Source: M3007 sp046296435 (lineage in GTDB: Bacteria > Bacteroidota > Bacteroidia > Chitinophagales > Saprospiraceae). From it: DNA of 64,000 nucleotides. This document shows, one piece after another, positions 33,353 to 42,093 of the stretch. The notes beneath the pieces are model-generated. The model made no database searches and had not been told where the DNA came from. It was given only the letters and a program-made list of their open reading frames with translations. The stretch covers positions 4,950 to 68,949 of the forward strand of contig JBKBLI010000012.1 of NCBI GenBank assembly GCA_046296435.1, read 5' to 3'. A program made the position numbers and the translations under genes. Each line of letters begins with the position of its first letter. Position 1 is the first letter of the stretch.

Positions 33353-33942
33353 TCCTCAAAGCAAGCGCCATTCGCAACCTGACAGACGCCCGCTACTTTG
33401 CAGCCCGCGAAGTAGATTACCTCGGCTTTTGCATCGACGAGGGCGCGCCGGGCTACCTCGATCCCATGTACATGCGCGCCATCATGGAGTGGATCGAAGG
33501 ACCGCGTATTGTGGGCGAACTGCCGCTGTCAAGTCCGGAGGTAGCCGCTCAGACAGCCCAATTCTACCAGTTGCACGCCGTACAGACCCCTTGGCCCGCC
33601 GACCGCATACCGGGCGAGGGCTTCGAAAAAATCGCGAGCCTGAGCGCGGACATGAGCGAAAGCGCGGCGCGCGCCATACTGGATTCGGGAGCCGAGCTGT
33701 TCGTACTTTACGACGCGCCCAAATCGACCATTGACCGGCGCGCCGACTTCTGGCGCGAAGCCTTCGGCGCGCGGCGCATTCTGGTACACTACCTGGATGC
33801 GCCCGAACTCTTAGACCGGTGGCTTAGCGACTACGCCATCGGCGGTCTGAGCATCAGCGGCGGCGACGAAGAGCAAACGGGCGTCAAAAGTTTTGAAGAG
33901 TTAGACGAGTTGTTCGACGCCTTAGAAAGCATGGCGCGTTAA
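33349..33942 (+). CDS. TrpF-like TIM-barrel protein lacking the catalytic cysteine
   Basis: 197 residues resembling phosphoribosylanthranilate isomerase: it opens with ILKASAIRNLTDARYFAAREVDYLGFCID, matching K-x-C-G-x-x-x-x-x-D-A of TrpF, and ends with GGLSISGGDEEQTGVKSFEEL, matching the phosphate-binding SGG-V-x-x-x-PG-K-D region. Catalytic Cys7 of TrpF is Ser here (KASA). No other trp genes are in the window. The start overlaps the BT_3928 stop by ATGA, so it is translationally coupled. Probably a paralogue with a different substrate or no isomerase activity. Confidence 0.72.
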   Translation: MILKASAIRNLTDARYFAAREVDYLGFCIDEGAPGYLDPMYMRAIMEWIEGPRIVGELPLSSPEVAAQTAQFYQLHAVQTPWPADRIPGEGFEKIASLSADMSESAARAILDSGAELFVLYDAPKSTIDRRADFWREAFGARRILVHYLDAPELLDRWLSDYAIGGLSISGGDEEQTGVKSFEELDELFDALESMAR

Positions 33943-34061
33943 CGCGACCAGCCATTGCCCCCAAAAAAAGCCACATTGGCAAAAAAAACACAGCGTATGC
34001 GCGCGGCAGAGTTCAGCCCCCCAGACGCCAATTGCCTTCAACAGATAAACGTAACATAGTC

Positions 34062-36344
34062 ATGAGAAAGACCATATCCATCAAAAGCATCACATATCAA
34101 GCGCTCAGCGCAGTCATCCTAACTGTATTCATCGCCTGCGCGCCCAAGACTGCGCCAACCGGAGGCGTAACTCCGCCCGGCGCGCAAGGTTCAGCCCCCG
34201 CCATACCCATCCCGCAAGGCCCCGACTTTCGGAAAACCGCTCCGCAGCCCGGAGCCGCGCCCAAAATCCAAATCGGAAAAGCCGAAACATTCAAGTTAGA
34301 GAACGGACTCACCGTCATCCTGGTGCAGAACAGCAAACTCCCCGTCGTATCCTTTCGCGTATTCTCAGACTATCAGCCTGTGCTGCAAAAGCAAGCTGCC
34401 GGCTACGTAGATATGATGGGCGAACTGCTGTCCAAAGGCACGCGCAACCGCAGCAAAAGCCAAATCGACGAAGAGACAGACTTCATCGGCGCCACCCTGA
34501 GCAGCGACGCCAACGGCGTATCCGGCCGCTGCCTGAGCAAACACAGCGACAAGTTGCTCGAGCTGATGTCGGACGTGCTGCTCAACCCCACCTTCCCCGA
34601 GGAAGAACTAGAAAAAGCCAAAAAACGCGCCGAAAGTGGTCTGGCATCCGCCAAAGACAACGCCAACACCATCTCCGCAAACGTGGGCGCCGTTTTGCGC
34701 AACCGCAAAGAGCACCCCTACGGCGAGCTCATGACCGAAGAAACGCTCGCCAAAATCAACCGCGAGATGATCCTCAACCACTACCAGACCTTCCTGCGCC
34801 CCAACATCAGCTACCTTGTGATCACCGGCGACATGAACCGCGCGCAAGCCGAAAAAGCAGCCCGCAAACATTTCGGCAAGTGGCCTGTCAAGCCCGTGAC
34901 CCAGGCCCAGTTCCCGACGCCCCAGCCCCCCGAAAAAACCCAGGTCTCCTTCGTGCAAAAGCCCGGCGCCGTACAATCAGTCATCAACATCACCTATCCG
35001 CTCGATTTGACGCCCGGACATCCCGACGCCATACCCGTGCGGGTTATGAACACCATACTTGGCGGCTACTTCAACAGTCGCGTCAACATCAAGCTACGCG
35101 AAGACAAAGGCTGGACCTACGGCGCGCGCACCGCCGTTGCGCCCGACCCGCTGGTAGCCAACTTTAGCGCAGGCGCCAGCGTGCGAAACATGGTCACCGA
35201 CAGCGCTGTCGCCGAATTCCTTTACGAAATCCAACGCCTGCGCACCGAAAAAGCGCCCGCCGACGAACTGAACGTCGTCAAAAGCGTCCTCACCGGACAG
35301 TTTTCGCAAAGCCTCGAACAGCCCGGCACGGTAGCCAGCTTCGCCCTCAATACGGCGCGCTTCAACTTGCCAGCCGACTATTACGAACGCTACCTCGAAA
35401 GCCTGCAAAGCGTCACCTCCGATGACGTACTCAACATGGCCCGCAAATACCTCCTCCCCGAGCGCGCGCACATACTCGTCGTAGGCAACCGCGAAGAAGT
35501 CGCCGAAAAACTCCAAAAATTTGACGCCGAAGGCAAAATCAACTTCTATGACGTGTACGGCAATCCGTCCCGATTCAGCAACGCCAAAGTAGAAGATGGC
35601 GTAAGCGCCGAGTCGATCATCGAACGCTACGTCAACGCTATCGGCGGGGCCGAAAAAATCGCTCAAATCAACGACGTCTATATCGAAGGTAAAATCAACC
35701 TCGGCGGCGGCATCTTTGTCAAAACCTGGCAAAAAGCCAATACTAAAATCGCCGTAGAAAGCAGCATGATGGGACAGATCCTAAGCAAACAGGCCTTCGA
35801 CGGCCAAAAAGGCTTCGTAGAAGCACAGGGACAAGGCGTCAGCGAATTAGACGAAGAGCAAATAGCCGACATGAAAGAACAAGCGCTCTTCTGCAAAGAA
35901 GCAGCCTATGCGGCCCTTGGCTACAAGTTGACCCTCAAAGGTCTCGAAGACCTCGACGGCAAAAACGCCTACGTCGTCGAAGTCACCCGACCCAACGGTC
36001 GGCAGAGCGTCGAGTACTACGACAAAGATACCGGCCTCAAGCTCCGCGAGATCAGCGCGCGGGGAGAAGATGAAGAGCAAACCATCATCACCAACGACTA
36101 CAGCGATTACCGCGAAGTGGCTGGTCTCGTACGCAAGCCTTACGTCATTACAACCAGCGGCGCCATGCCCATGCCCCTNNNNNNNNNNNNNNNNNNNNNN
36201 NNNNNNNNNNNNNNNNNNNNNNNNNNNNNNNNNNNNNNNNNNNNNNNNNNNNNNNNNNNNNNNNNNNNNNNNNNNNNNAAAATCCAGATCACCGAAATCA
36301 AAATCAACGCCGGCATTCCGGACGCGCAGTTCCAGCAGAAGTAA
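34062..36344 (+). CDS. M16-like lipoprotein (inactive) with C-terminal LolA-like domain, interrupted by N-run
   Basis: About 760 codons from ATG 34062, which begins a lipoprotein signal (LSAVILTVFIAC). Two M16 half-domains follow. The zinc motif HxxEH is absent: the matching segment reads AAGYVDMMGELLSKGT. The second half keeps the R-Y pair (LREDKGWTYGART). From about residue 525 a LolA/outer-membrane-lipoprotein-sorting-like beta domain runs to the end (SIIERYVNAIGGAEKI, KPYVITTSGAMPMP, KIQITEIKINAG). An N-run sits between MPMP and KIQITEIK; removing it joins them as MPMPL-KIQITEIK. Usually an active M16 partner is next to such genes; none is here. Confidence 0.85.
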   Translation: MRKTISIKSITYQALSAVILTVFIACAPKTAPTGGVTPPGAQGSAPAIPIPQGPDFRKTAPQPGAAPKIQIGKAETFKLENGLTVILVQNSKLPVVSFRVFSDYQPVLQKQAAGYVDMMGELLSKGTRNRSKSQIDEETDFIGATLSSDANGVSGRCLSKHSDKLLELMSDVLLNPTFPEEELEKAKKRAESGLASAKDNANTISANVGAVLRNRKEHPYGELMTEETLAKINREMILNHYQTFLRPNISYLVITGDMNRAQAEKAARKHFGKWPVKPVTQAQFPTPQPPEKTQVSFVQKPGAVQSVINITYPLDLTPGHPDAIPVRVMNTILGGYFNSRVNIKLREDKGWTYGARTAVAPDPLVANFSAGASVRNMVTDSAVAEFLYEIQRLRTEKAPADELNVVKSVLTGQFSQSLEQPGTVASFALNTARFNLPADYYERYLESLQSVTSDDVLNMARKYLLPERAHILVVGNREEVAEKLQKFDAEGKINFYDVYGNPSRFSNAKVEDGVSAESIIERYVNAIGGAEKIAQINDVYIEGKINLGGGIFVKTWQKANTKIAVESSMMGQILSKQAFDGQKGFVEAQGQGVSELDEEQIADMKEQALFCKEAAYAALGYKLTLKGLEDLDGKNAYVVEVTRPNGRQSVEYYDKDTGLKLREISARGEDEEQTIITNDYSDYREVAGLVRKPYVITTSGAMPMPXXXXXXXXXXXXXXXXXXXXXXXXXXXXXXXXXXKIQITEIKINAGIPDAQFQQK
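36179..36278. other. N-run, 100 bases
   Basis: In the M16-like gene. The first N completes a Leu codon (CTN) and the remaining 99 are in-frame excess; N count equals 99 plus 1 truly missing base. Confidence 0.85.
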
Positions 36345-36373
36345 ATCTGACGCTCAACCAACGCCGATCCGAG

Positions 36374-36420
36374 CAAGCGGCCCATGCATAGACGCCCGTC
36401 TGCACGGGCCGCTTGTTTTT
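36374..36420 (+). terminator. Intrinsic terminator of the M16-like gene
   Basis: CAAGCGGCCC (36374-36383) pairs with GGGCCGCTTG (36406-36415); inner TGCATAGACG/CGTCTGCA adds a second helix; T5 follows at 36416-36420. Confidence 0.85.
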
Positions 36421-36590
36421 GCCCCAAACGACGCCGCCTATTTGTCCGAAAAAAGCGAGTGCCAAACACATCGGCAAGCCCGACGCCCCCACCCCTATAC
36501 CTGCAGGCGCCGCTGCCGACACGGCGAGCGCCTCCTTCGCGCCGAATCGCTCATTTTATTCAAAGTCCCGGCTGTTTGCACATTTTGACG

Positions 36591-36598
36591 TATTTTTG
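36591..36598 (+). promoter_or_regulatory. -7 promoter element of alaS
   Basis: TATTTTTG followed by CGCCGC, 22 bases before the alaS ATG. Confidence 0.7.
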
Positions 36599-36620
36599 CG
36601 CCGCTTAAAATAAATCGCCC

Positions 36621-39260
36621 ATGACTTCGCGCGAAATACGCCGCCAGTTTCTCGACTTTTTTGCTTCCAAGGACCACAAAATCATCCCCTCGGCGCCGAT
36701 GGTAGCCAAGAGCGATCCCACATTGATGTTCATCAATTCGGGTATGGCGCCGCTCAAAGACTATTTCCTCGGCAACCGCGTGCCCCCCGCTCCCCGGATA
36801 GCCGACACCCAAAAGTGCCTGCGCGTTTCGGGCAAGCACAACGACCTGGAAGATGTGGGTTTCGACGGATACCACCACACCATGTTCGAGATGCTGGGCA
36901 ACTGGTCTTTCGGCGACTATTTCAAAAAAGAAGCCATCGCCTGGTCCTGGGAATTGCTCACCGAAGTGTTTCGCCTGCCCAAAGATCGCCTCTATGTCTC
37001 GGTATTCAAAGGCGACGAAAAAGAAAAGCTCCCCTTCGATCAAGAGGCGTTCGACCACTGGAAGCGCTTCGTCAGCGAAGACCGTATTCTGGCATTCGGG
37101 AAAAAAGAAAACTTCTGGGAAATGGGCGATCAAGGCCCCTGCGGCCCCTGTTCGGAAATACACATCGACTTGCGAGCCGACGCTGAGCGCGCCCAAAAAG
37201 ACGGCCGCGAATTGGTCAATGCCGACGACCCCAACGTCATCGAAATCTGGAATAACGTATTCATGCAATTCAACCGCAAAGCCGACGGCTCGCTCGAAGA
37301 ATTGCCGGCCAAAAGCGTGGATACGGGCATGGGCTTCGAACGCCTATGCCGCGCCGTGCAAGGCGCCTCGTCCAACTACGCCACCGACCTGTGGCGCCCG
37401 CTATTTGAATTCCTCGAAAAGTACGCCGAAGTCGAGTATAAAGACACATATCCCGGCGTTCACCAAGATTGGACCCGCACCGACGTGGCCATCCGCGTGG
37501 TCGCCGACCACCTGCGCGCCGTGTGCTTCGCCATCGCCGACGGCGAAATGCCCTCCAATACCGGCGCCGGCTACGTCATCCGCCGCATCTTGCGCCGCGC
37601 CGTGCGCTACTACTACTCTTTCCTCAACCTGCAAGAGCCAGTCATGTACCGCATGGCGCCCATTCTGGCCGAAGAGTTCGCCGATGTGTTCCCCGAACTC
37701 AAAGCCCAGATCGACTTCGTGGTGCGCGTAGTGCTCGAAGAAGAAAAATCTTTCCTGCGCACCCTCGAAAGCGGACTCAAACGCATCGAAAGCCTCGAAG
37801 TGCAAAACAACTCCCTCAGCGGCCGCATAGCCTTTGAACTATACGACACCTTTGGCTTCCCGATCGACCTGACCCGCCTGATCGCCCGCGAAAAAGGCTG
37901 GACCGTGGACGAAGCCGGCTTCGAAGCCGCCCTGCGCGAACAAAAAGAACGCTCGCGTAAAGACGCAGCCAAAAGCGTAGGCGATTGGATATCCGTGCAC
38001 GAAATCGACGAAACAACCTTCGTAGGCTACGACCAATACGAAGTGCGCGACGCCCGAATCAGCCGCTACCGCACCGTACAGATCAAAGACAAAATGCAGT
38101 ATCAATTGGTGCTCGACCGCACGCCTTTCTACCCCGAAGGCGGAGGCCAAATAGGCGATACCGGTATCCTCCAACTGGAGGACGAAACCGTACAGGTGCT
38201 CGATACCGTCAAAGAGAACGACCTCGTCATCCATATCGTAGATCGCCTCCCAGCCAATCCCGACTCGCCGGTCGGCCTGGCTCAGATCGACATGAAACGC
38301 CGGCGCCTGATCGAAAACAACCACTCGGTCACACACTTGCTCCACGCAGCCCTACGCCAGATCCTCGGCAGCCACGTCCAGCAAAAAGGCTCCTACCTCG
38401 ACGAAAACGGGCTGCGCTTCGACTTTGCGCACTTCCAAAAAATGACCGACGAAGAACTCGTAGCCGTAGAGCGCCTCGTAAACGAGAAAATACGCGCCAA
38501 CATCCATCTCGAAGAGGCGCGCAATATCCCGCTCGAAGAGGCTAAAAAAGCCGGCGCCATGATGTTTTTTGGCGAAAAATATGGCGAAACGGTGCGCATG
38601 ATCACCTTCGACCCTTACTACTCCCGCGAACTCTGCGGCGGTTGCCACGTAAATCAAACCGGCTGCATCGGATTTTTCAAAATAACGACCGAAAGCGCCG
38701 TAGCCGCCGGCGTGCGCCGTATAGAGGCCGTGACCGCGCTCGGCGCCGAAATCTGGGCAGCCGAACACGAACGCAGTCTTAGCGCCATCAAAAGCACGCT
38801 CAAAGCCAAAGACCCCGTACGCGCCGTAGTTGAACTTCAAGAGGAAAATAAACGCCTGCAAAAAGAGATCGAACGGCTCTCCCTAGCCCAGGCACAGGCC
38901 CTCAAAGCGGGCTTGCGCAATCAGGCGGCGCAACGCGACGGATACCGATTGATCGCGGCGGCAGCCCCCATCCAGGACGCTAACGCCGCCCGCGCGCTTG
39001 CTTTCGAACTGGAGCAGGAACTCGCTCCGGCGCTTGTCGCCATAGGCTGCATCAGCGGCGACGGCAAACCCCTGCTCACCATCAAACTGAGCGAGTCGCT
39101 GATCAAAGAAAAAAACCTGCACGCCGGCAATCTGGCCCGTGAGATGGCCCAGCGTTACCTCAAAGGCGGCGGCGGCGGCCAGCCGACATTCGCTACCGCA
39201 GGCGGATCCGACGCCTCCGGCATCGATGCGGCTATTGAGGCCATTGGCCAAATGGGCTAA
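36621..39260 (+). CDS. alaS: Alanyl-tRNA synthetase
   Basis: Class II synthetase, 879 residues, complete. Catalytic core: FFASKDHKIIPSAPMVAKSDPTLMFINSGM (motif 1 region), TMFEMLGNWSFGDYFKKEA (motif 2) and NTGAGYVIRRILRRA (motif 3). The editing domain has NNHSVTHLLHAALR (HxxxH) and the zinc ligands of ELCGGCHVNQTG. The C-terminal oligomerisation domain ends GGGGGQPTFATAGGSDASG, the usual DHHA1 signature. Preceded by the M16 gene terminator and its own promoter; convergent with thyA. Confidence 0.98.
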   Translation: MTSREIRRQFLDFFASKDHKIIPSAPMVAKSDPTLMFINSGMAPLKDYFLGNRVPPAPRIADTQKCLRVSGKHNDLEDVGFDGYHHTMFEMLGNWSFGDYFKKEAIAWSWELLTEVFRLPKDRLYVSVFKGDEKEKLPFDQEAFDHWKRFVSEDRILAFGKKENFWEMGDQGPCGPCSEIHIDLRADAERAQKDGRELVNADDPNVIEIWNNVFMQFNRKADGSLEELPAKSVDTGMGFERLCRAVQGASSNYATDLWRPLFEFLEKYAEVEYKDTYPGVHQDWTRTDVAIRVVADHLRAVCFAIADGEMPSNTGAGYVIRRILRRAVRYYYSFLNLQEPVMYRMAPILAEEFADVFPELKAQIDFVVRVVLEEEKSFLRTLESGLKRIESLEVQNNSLSGRIAFELYDTFGFPIDLTRLIAREKGWTVDEAGFEAALREQKERSRKDAAKSVGDWISVHEIDETTFVGYDQYEVRDARISRYRTVQIKDKMQYQLVLDRTPFYPEGGGQIGDTGILQLEDETVQVLDTVKENDLVIHIVDRLPANPDSPVGLAQIDMKRRRLIENNHSVTHLLHAALRQILGSHVQQKGSYLDENGLRFDFAHFQKMTDEELVAVERLVNEKIRANIHLEEARNIPLEEAKKAGAMMFFGEKYGETVRMITFDPYYSRELCGGCHVNQTGCIGFFKITTESAVAAGVRRIEAVTALGAEIWAAEHERSLSAIKSTLKAKDPVRAVVELQEENKRLQKEIERLSLAQAQALKAGLRNQAAQRDGYRLIAAAAPIQDANAARALAFELEQELAPALVAIGCISGDGKPLLTIKLSESLIKEKNLHAGNLAREMAQRYLKGGGGGQPTFATAGGSDASGIDAAIEAIGQMG

Positions 39261-39385
39261 AGCGAACCGAGGGACGCACAGGGCGCGCGCTGCGCGCGCC
39301 CAAAGCCCCTTCGACGCCGCGACGGCGCCTGCGCGCACATACCACCCCCTTTTCGCGCCCGCCCCCGGCGCAGAAGAACGCGGAC

Positions 39386-39427
39386 AAAAAGCGTGAGCCA
39401 TATCCCGTCCCGCGCTCACGCCTTTTT
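39386..39427. terminator. Bidirectional terminator between alaS and thyA
   Basis: A5 (39386-39390), GCGTGAGC (39391-39398), GCTCACGC (39414-39421), T5 (39423-39427). Works on both strands between convergent genes. Confidence 0.8.
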
Positions 39428-39456
39428 CCCCAAAAAACTACCGGAAGGTCAGCCGC

Positions 39457-40251
39457 TCAAACAGCTACCGGCGCTTTGATCGCCGGCCACGGATCGTAAT
39501 TTTCGAGCGTAAAATCCTCGTATCGAAACCCAAACAAGTCGCGCACCGCGGGATTGATGCGCATGCTGGGCATCGGTCGCGGATCGCGGGAGAGTTGAAG
39601 CTGCACCTGCTCCAGGTGGTTGACGTAAATATGCGCGTCGCCAAACGTATGCACAAAGTCGCCGGGCTTCAGGTCGCATACCTGCGCAAGCATCATGGTC
39701 AGCAAAGCGTAAGAAGCGATGTTGAATGGCACACCCAGAAACACATCGGCGCTGCGCTGGTACAACTGACAAGACAAACGCCCTTCGGCCACATAAAACT
39801 GAAAAAGACAATGGCAGGGCGCAAGCGCCATCTGGGGCAACTCGCTTACGTTCCAGGCGCTCACCACATGCCGGCGGCTATCCGGATCAGCGCGCAGACG
39901 GGCGACCAGATCGGCCATCTGATCGGTATAGGATCCATCCGGATTGGGCCAGGCGCGCCACTGGCGGCCATACACCGGACCCAGCTCGCCCCGCTCATCG
40001 GCCCATTCGTCCCAAATGCTGACGCCATGTTCCCGGAGGTAAGCGATATTGGTGTCGCCGCGCAAGAACCACAGCAACTCGTAGATGACGCTCTTCAGGT
40101 GCACCTTTTTGGTGGTGACCAGCGGGAAGCCGGCGGCCAGATCAAAACGCATCTGGTAGCCAAAAACGCTGACCGTCCCCGTGCCGGTCCGATCGCTTTT
40201 GCGCGTTCCGTGCTCGAGAACATGCCTGAGTAATTGATGATAAGCCTGCAT
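39457..40251 (-). CDS. thyA: Thymidylate synthase
   Basis: 264 residues, the standard ThyA length. Converts dUMP to dTMP with methylene-tetrahydrofolate. Conserved segments are RTGTGTVSVFGYQMRFDL, ELLWFLRGDTNIAYL, the catalytic Cys in LAPCHCLFQFYV, RSADVFLGVPFNIASYALL and the C-terminal YDPWPAIKAPVAV. ATG 40251 is chosen (MQAYHQLLRHVLEHG); a longer frame from 40281 would run through its promoter. Confidence 0.98.
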   Translation of the reverse strand: MQAYHQLLRHVLEHGTRKSDRTGTGTVSVFGYQMRFDLAAGFPLVTTKKVHLKSVIYELLWFLRGDTNIAYLREHGVSIWDEWADERGELGPVYGRQWRAWPNPDGSYTDQMADLVARLRADPDSRRHVVSAWNVSELPQMALAPCHCLFQFYVAEGRLSCQLYQRSADVFLGVPFNIASYALLTMMLAQVCDLKPGDFVHTFGDAHIYVNHLEQVQLQLSRDPRPMPSMRINPAVRDLFGFRYEDFTLENYDPWPAIKAPVAV

Positions 40252-40278
40252 AAAGACGCTGAAGATGGTGAAGCGACG

Positions 40279-40286
40279 CAAAATTA
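40279..40286 (-). promoter_or_regulatory. -7 promoter element of thyA
   Basis: CAAAATTA, i.e. TAATTTTG on the minus strand, 28 bases before the ATG at 40251. Confidence 0.65.
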
Positions 40287-40375
40287 CGCCGCCTTGTCAA
40301 TTTTTTGCGATATTTGCGGTCAATCAACCCCATACGCCGTCTCAAACCGTTTTCTTTAGCAAAATAAGGTCTCCC

Positions 40376-42046
40376 ATGCAATATTGGATAACTGCGCTCA
40401 TCAGCCTGTTTCTTCTGACGATTCAAGCCCAAACGCCGCCGCCGCCACAGGCGGACCCCATACCCGAAGCCCCACTCCCCAAGCCAGCCCCCAAACCCAA
40501 GAAGCTATATACCGTACCTGATCCGGCGCCCTTTGCGCAAGCCATCTCGCCAACCCGCTTGCGCGAATTGGTCGAAGCGCTTGCCGGGCCCGAGTTTGAG
40601 GGTAGGGAAACAGGACAACCCGGTCAATACAAGGCCGGCGAATATATCGCTGAACAATTCAAAGATATGGGTCTGCCGCCCGTAGCCGACCGGCGAACCT
40701 TTTTCCAAAACATCAAACTACAAAATGTATCCTGGGACAATCTGAGCCTCAAACTCAACGAAACCGAGTTTAAAAACCGCAAGGATTACTTCGTCTTACA
40801 CGCATACATGGCCAACACCCCTCCCTTTCGCACCAAAGAACTTGTGTTCGTGGGGTACGGTATCGAAGAAGGCGCCTACAGCGATTACGGATCCGCCAAT
40901 GTACGCGACAGAGTCGTTGTTTTTTATGCCGGCGAACCTTTGGACGGCGAGGGCCGTTCGTTGGTCGCCAAGACGGGATTCCGCTCGGCCTGGTTTATGG
41001 ATTGGCGAAAAAAGGTGCAGTTGGCCAAATCCAAAGGCGCCAAGGCCTGCATCATCATCGAACCGGATTTTGAGGAAAAACTCAAAATTCATCGCAAAGA
41101 GATTGCAATTAACGGGTGGCAACCCGCTACTTCTGACTACCCGACGCGTCCTCAAGGTTTTGTGCCTACGTTTTTCGTAAACACCGAATGCGCCAAGCTG
41201 ATTCTCGGTAAAAAGTCAGACAAAGCGCTTGAAGCAATCCAAAACAGCGCGTCCGGCAAACGCGCCAAACCTTTCAGTTTTAGCGCAAGCATAGAAATGG
41301 CCGCCGAAAAGTCGATCAAATACCTGGAAGGCACAAATGTGCTGGGATTCGTCGAAGGTATCGACCCGGATCTCAAAAAAGAGATCGTCATTATCACCGC
41401 ACATTACGACCACCTGGGTAAATCGGACGAAACGATTTACTACGGAGCCGACGACAACGCCTCCGGTACAGCCGGAGTAATCGAAATCGCCCGGGCCTTT
41501 GCCGAGGCCAGAAAAAAAGGGGTCGGCCCGAAGCGCTCGGTGCTATGCATGCTCGTTAGCGGCGAGGAAAAGGGGCTGCTTGGCTCGAAGTTCTACGCCG
41601 AATTCCCAATTTTCTCCCTCGACAAAACCGTGGCCAATATCAATATCGACATGATCGGCCGCGTGGACAAACGCCACGAAAACAATCCCAATTACATCTA
41701 TGTGATCGGGTCGGATCGCATGAGCCAGGATCTGCACGACATCAACGAGGAGATGAACGCCGCATATACCAAAATGGAGCTGGACTACAAGTACAATGAT
41801 CCCAAAGACCCCAACCGCTTCTACGAGCGCAGCGATCACTACAATTTTGTACAAAAAGGGATTCCGGCGGTATTCTTCTTCAGCGGCACGCATCCCGACT
41901 ACCACCGCCCCACCGATACGCCCGACAAACTCAACTATGAACTCATGGTCAAGCGTGCGCAATTAGCCTTCTATACGGCATGGGAAATCGCCAATCGCCC
42001 CTACCGCATCACGATCAGCAAGCGCGAAGAAGGCGACAAAGAGTAA
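40376..42046 (+). CDS. Exported M28 family metallopeptidase
   Basis: 556 residues. Signal peptide (YWITALISLFLLTIQAQ) followed by a Pro-rich linker (PPPPQADPIPEAPLPKPAPKPKK) and a PA-like inserted domain. The di-zinc site is complete: AHYDHLG (His), GADDNASGTAG (bridging Asp), VSGEEKGLLGSKFY (catalytic Glu and ligand Glu), INIDMIGR (Asp) and RSDHYNFV (His). Likely a periplasmic or secreted aminopeptidase. ATG 40376 is used because the upstream frame from 40265 precedes the signal peptide. Confidence 0.93.
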   Translation: MQYWITALISLFLLTIQAQTPPPPQADPIPEAPLPKPAPKPKKLYTVPDPAPFAQAISPTRLRELVEALAGPEFEGRETGQPGQYKAGEYIAEQFKDMGLPPVADRRTFFQNIKLQNVSWDNLSLKLNETEFKNRKDYFVLHAYMANTPPFRTKELVFVGYGIEEGAYSDYGSANVRDRVVVFYAGEPLDGEGRSLVAKTGFRSAWFMDWRKKVQLAKSKGAKACIIIEPDFEEKLKIHRKEIAINGWQPATSDYPTRPQGFVPTFFVNTECAKLILGKKSDKALEAIQNSASGKRAKPFSFSASIEMAAEKSIKYLEGTNVLGFVEGIDPDLKKEIVIITAHYDHLGKSDETIYYGADDNASGTAGVIEIARAFAEARKKGVGPKRSVLCMLVSGEEKGLLGSKFYAEFPIFSLDKTVANINIDMIGRVDKRHENNPNYIYVIGSDRMSQDLHDINEEMNAAYTKMELDYKYNDPKDPNRFYERSDHYNFVQKGIPAVFFFSGTHPDYHRPTDTPDKLNYELMVKRAQLAFYTAWEIANRPYRITISKREEGDKE

Positions 42047-42093
42047 AAGCGGGGGGCGCGGGTGCAGGACGGGGCGCAGGTAACCCCGGCCCC

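Noticed and set aside
33349..33942. Triosephosphate isomerase
   Set aside because: tpiA often follows BT_3928, but this protein is too short, lacks the YEPVWAIGTG-type motif, and matches TrpF ends instead.
7361..36278. N-runs as introns, inteins or a family of masked in-frame insertions
   Set aside because: In-frame, constant 99-base excess makes this tempting, but the small overlaps (-1, -2) and +1 gap at junctions fit scaffolding better, and the hidden bases cannot be read.
36621..39260. Operon of M16-like gene and alaS
   Set aside because: A strong intrinsic terminator (36374-36420) and an own promoter (36591-36598) separate them.
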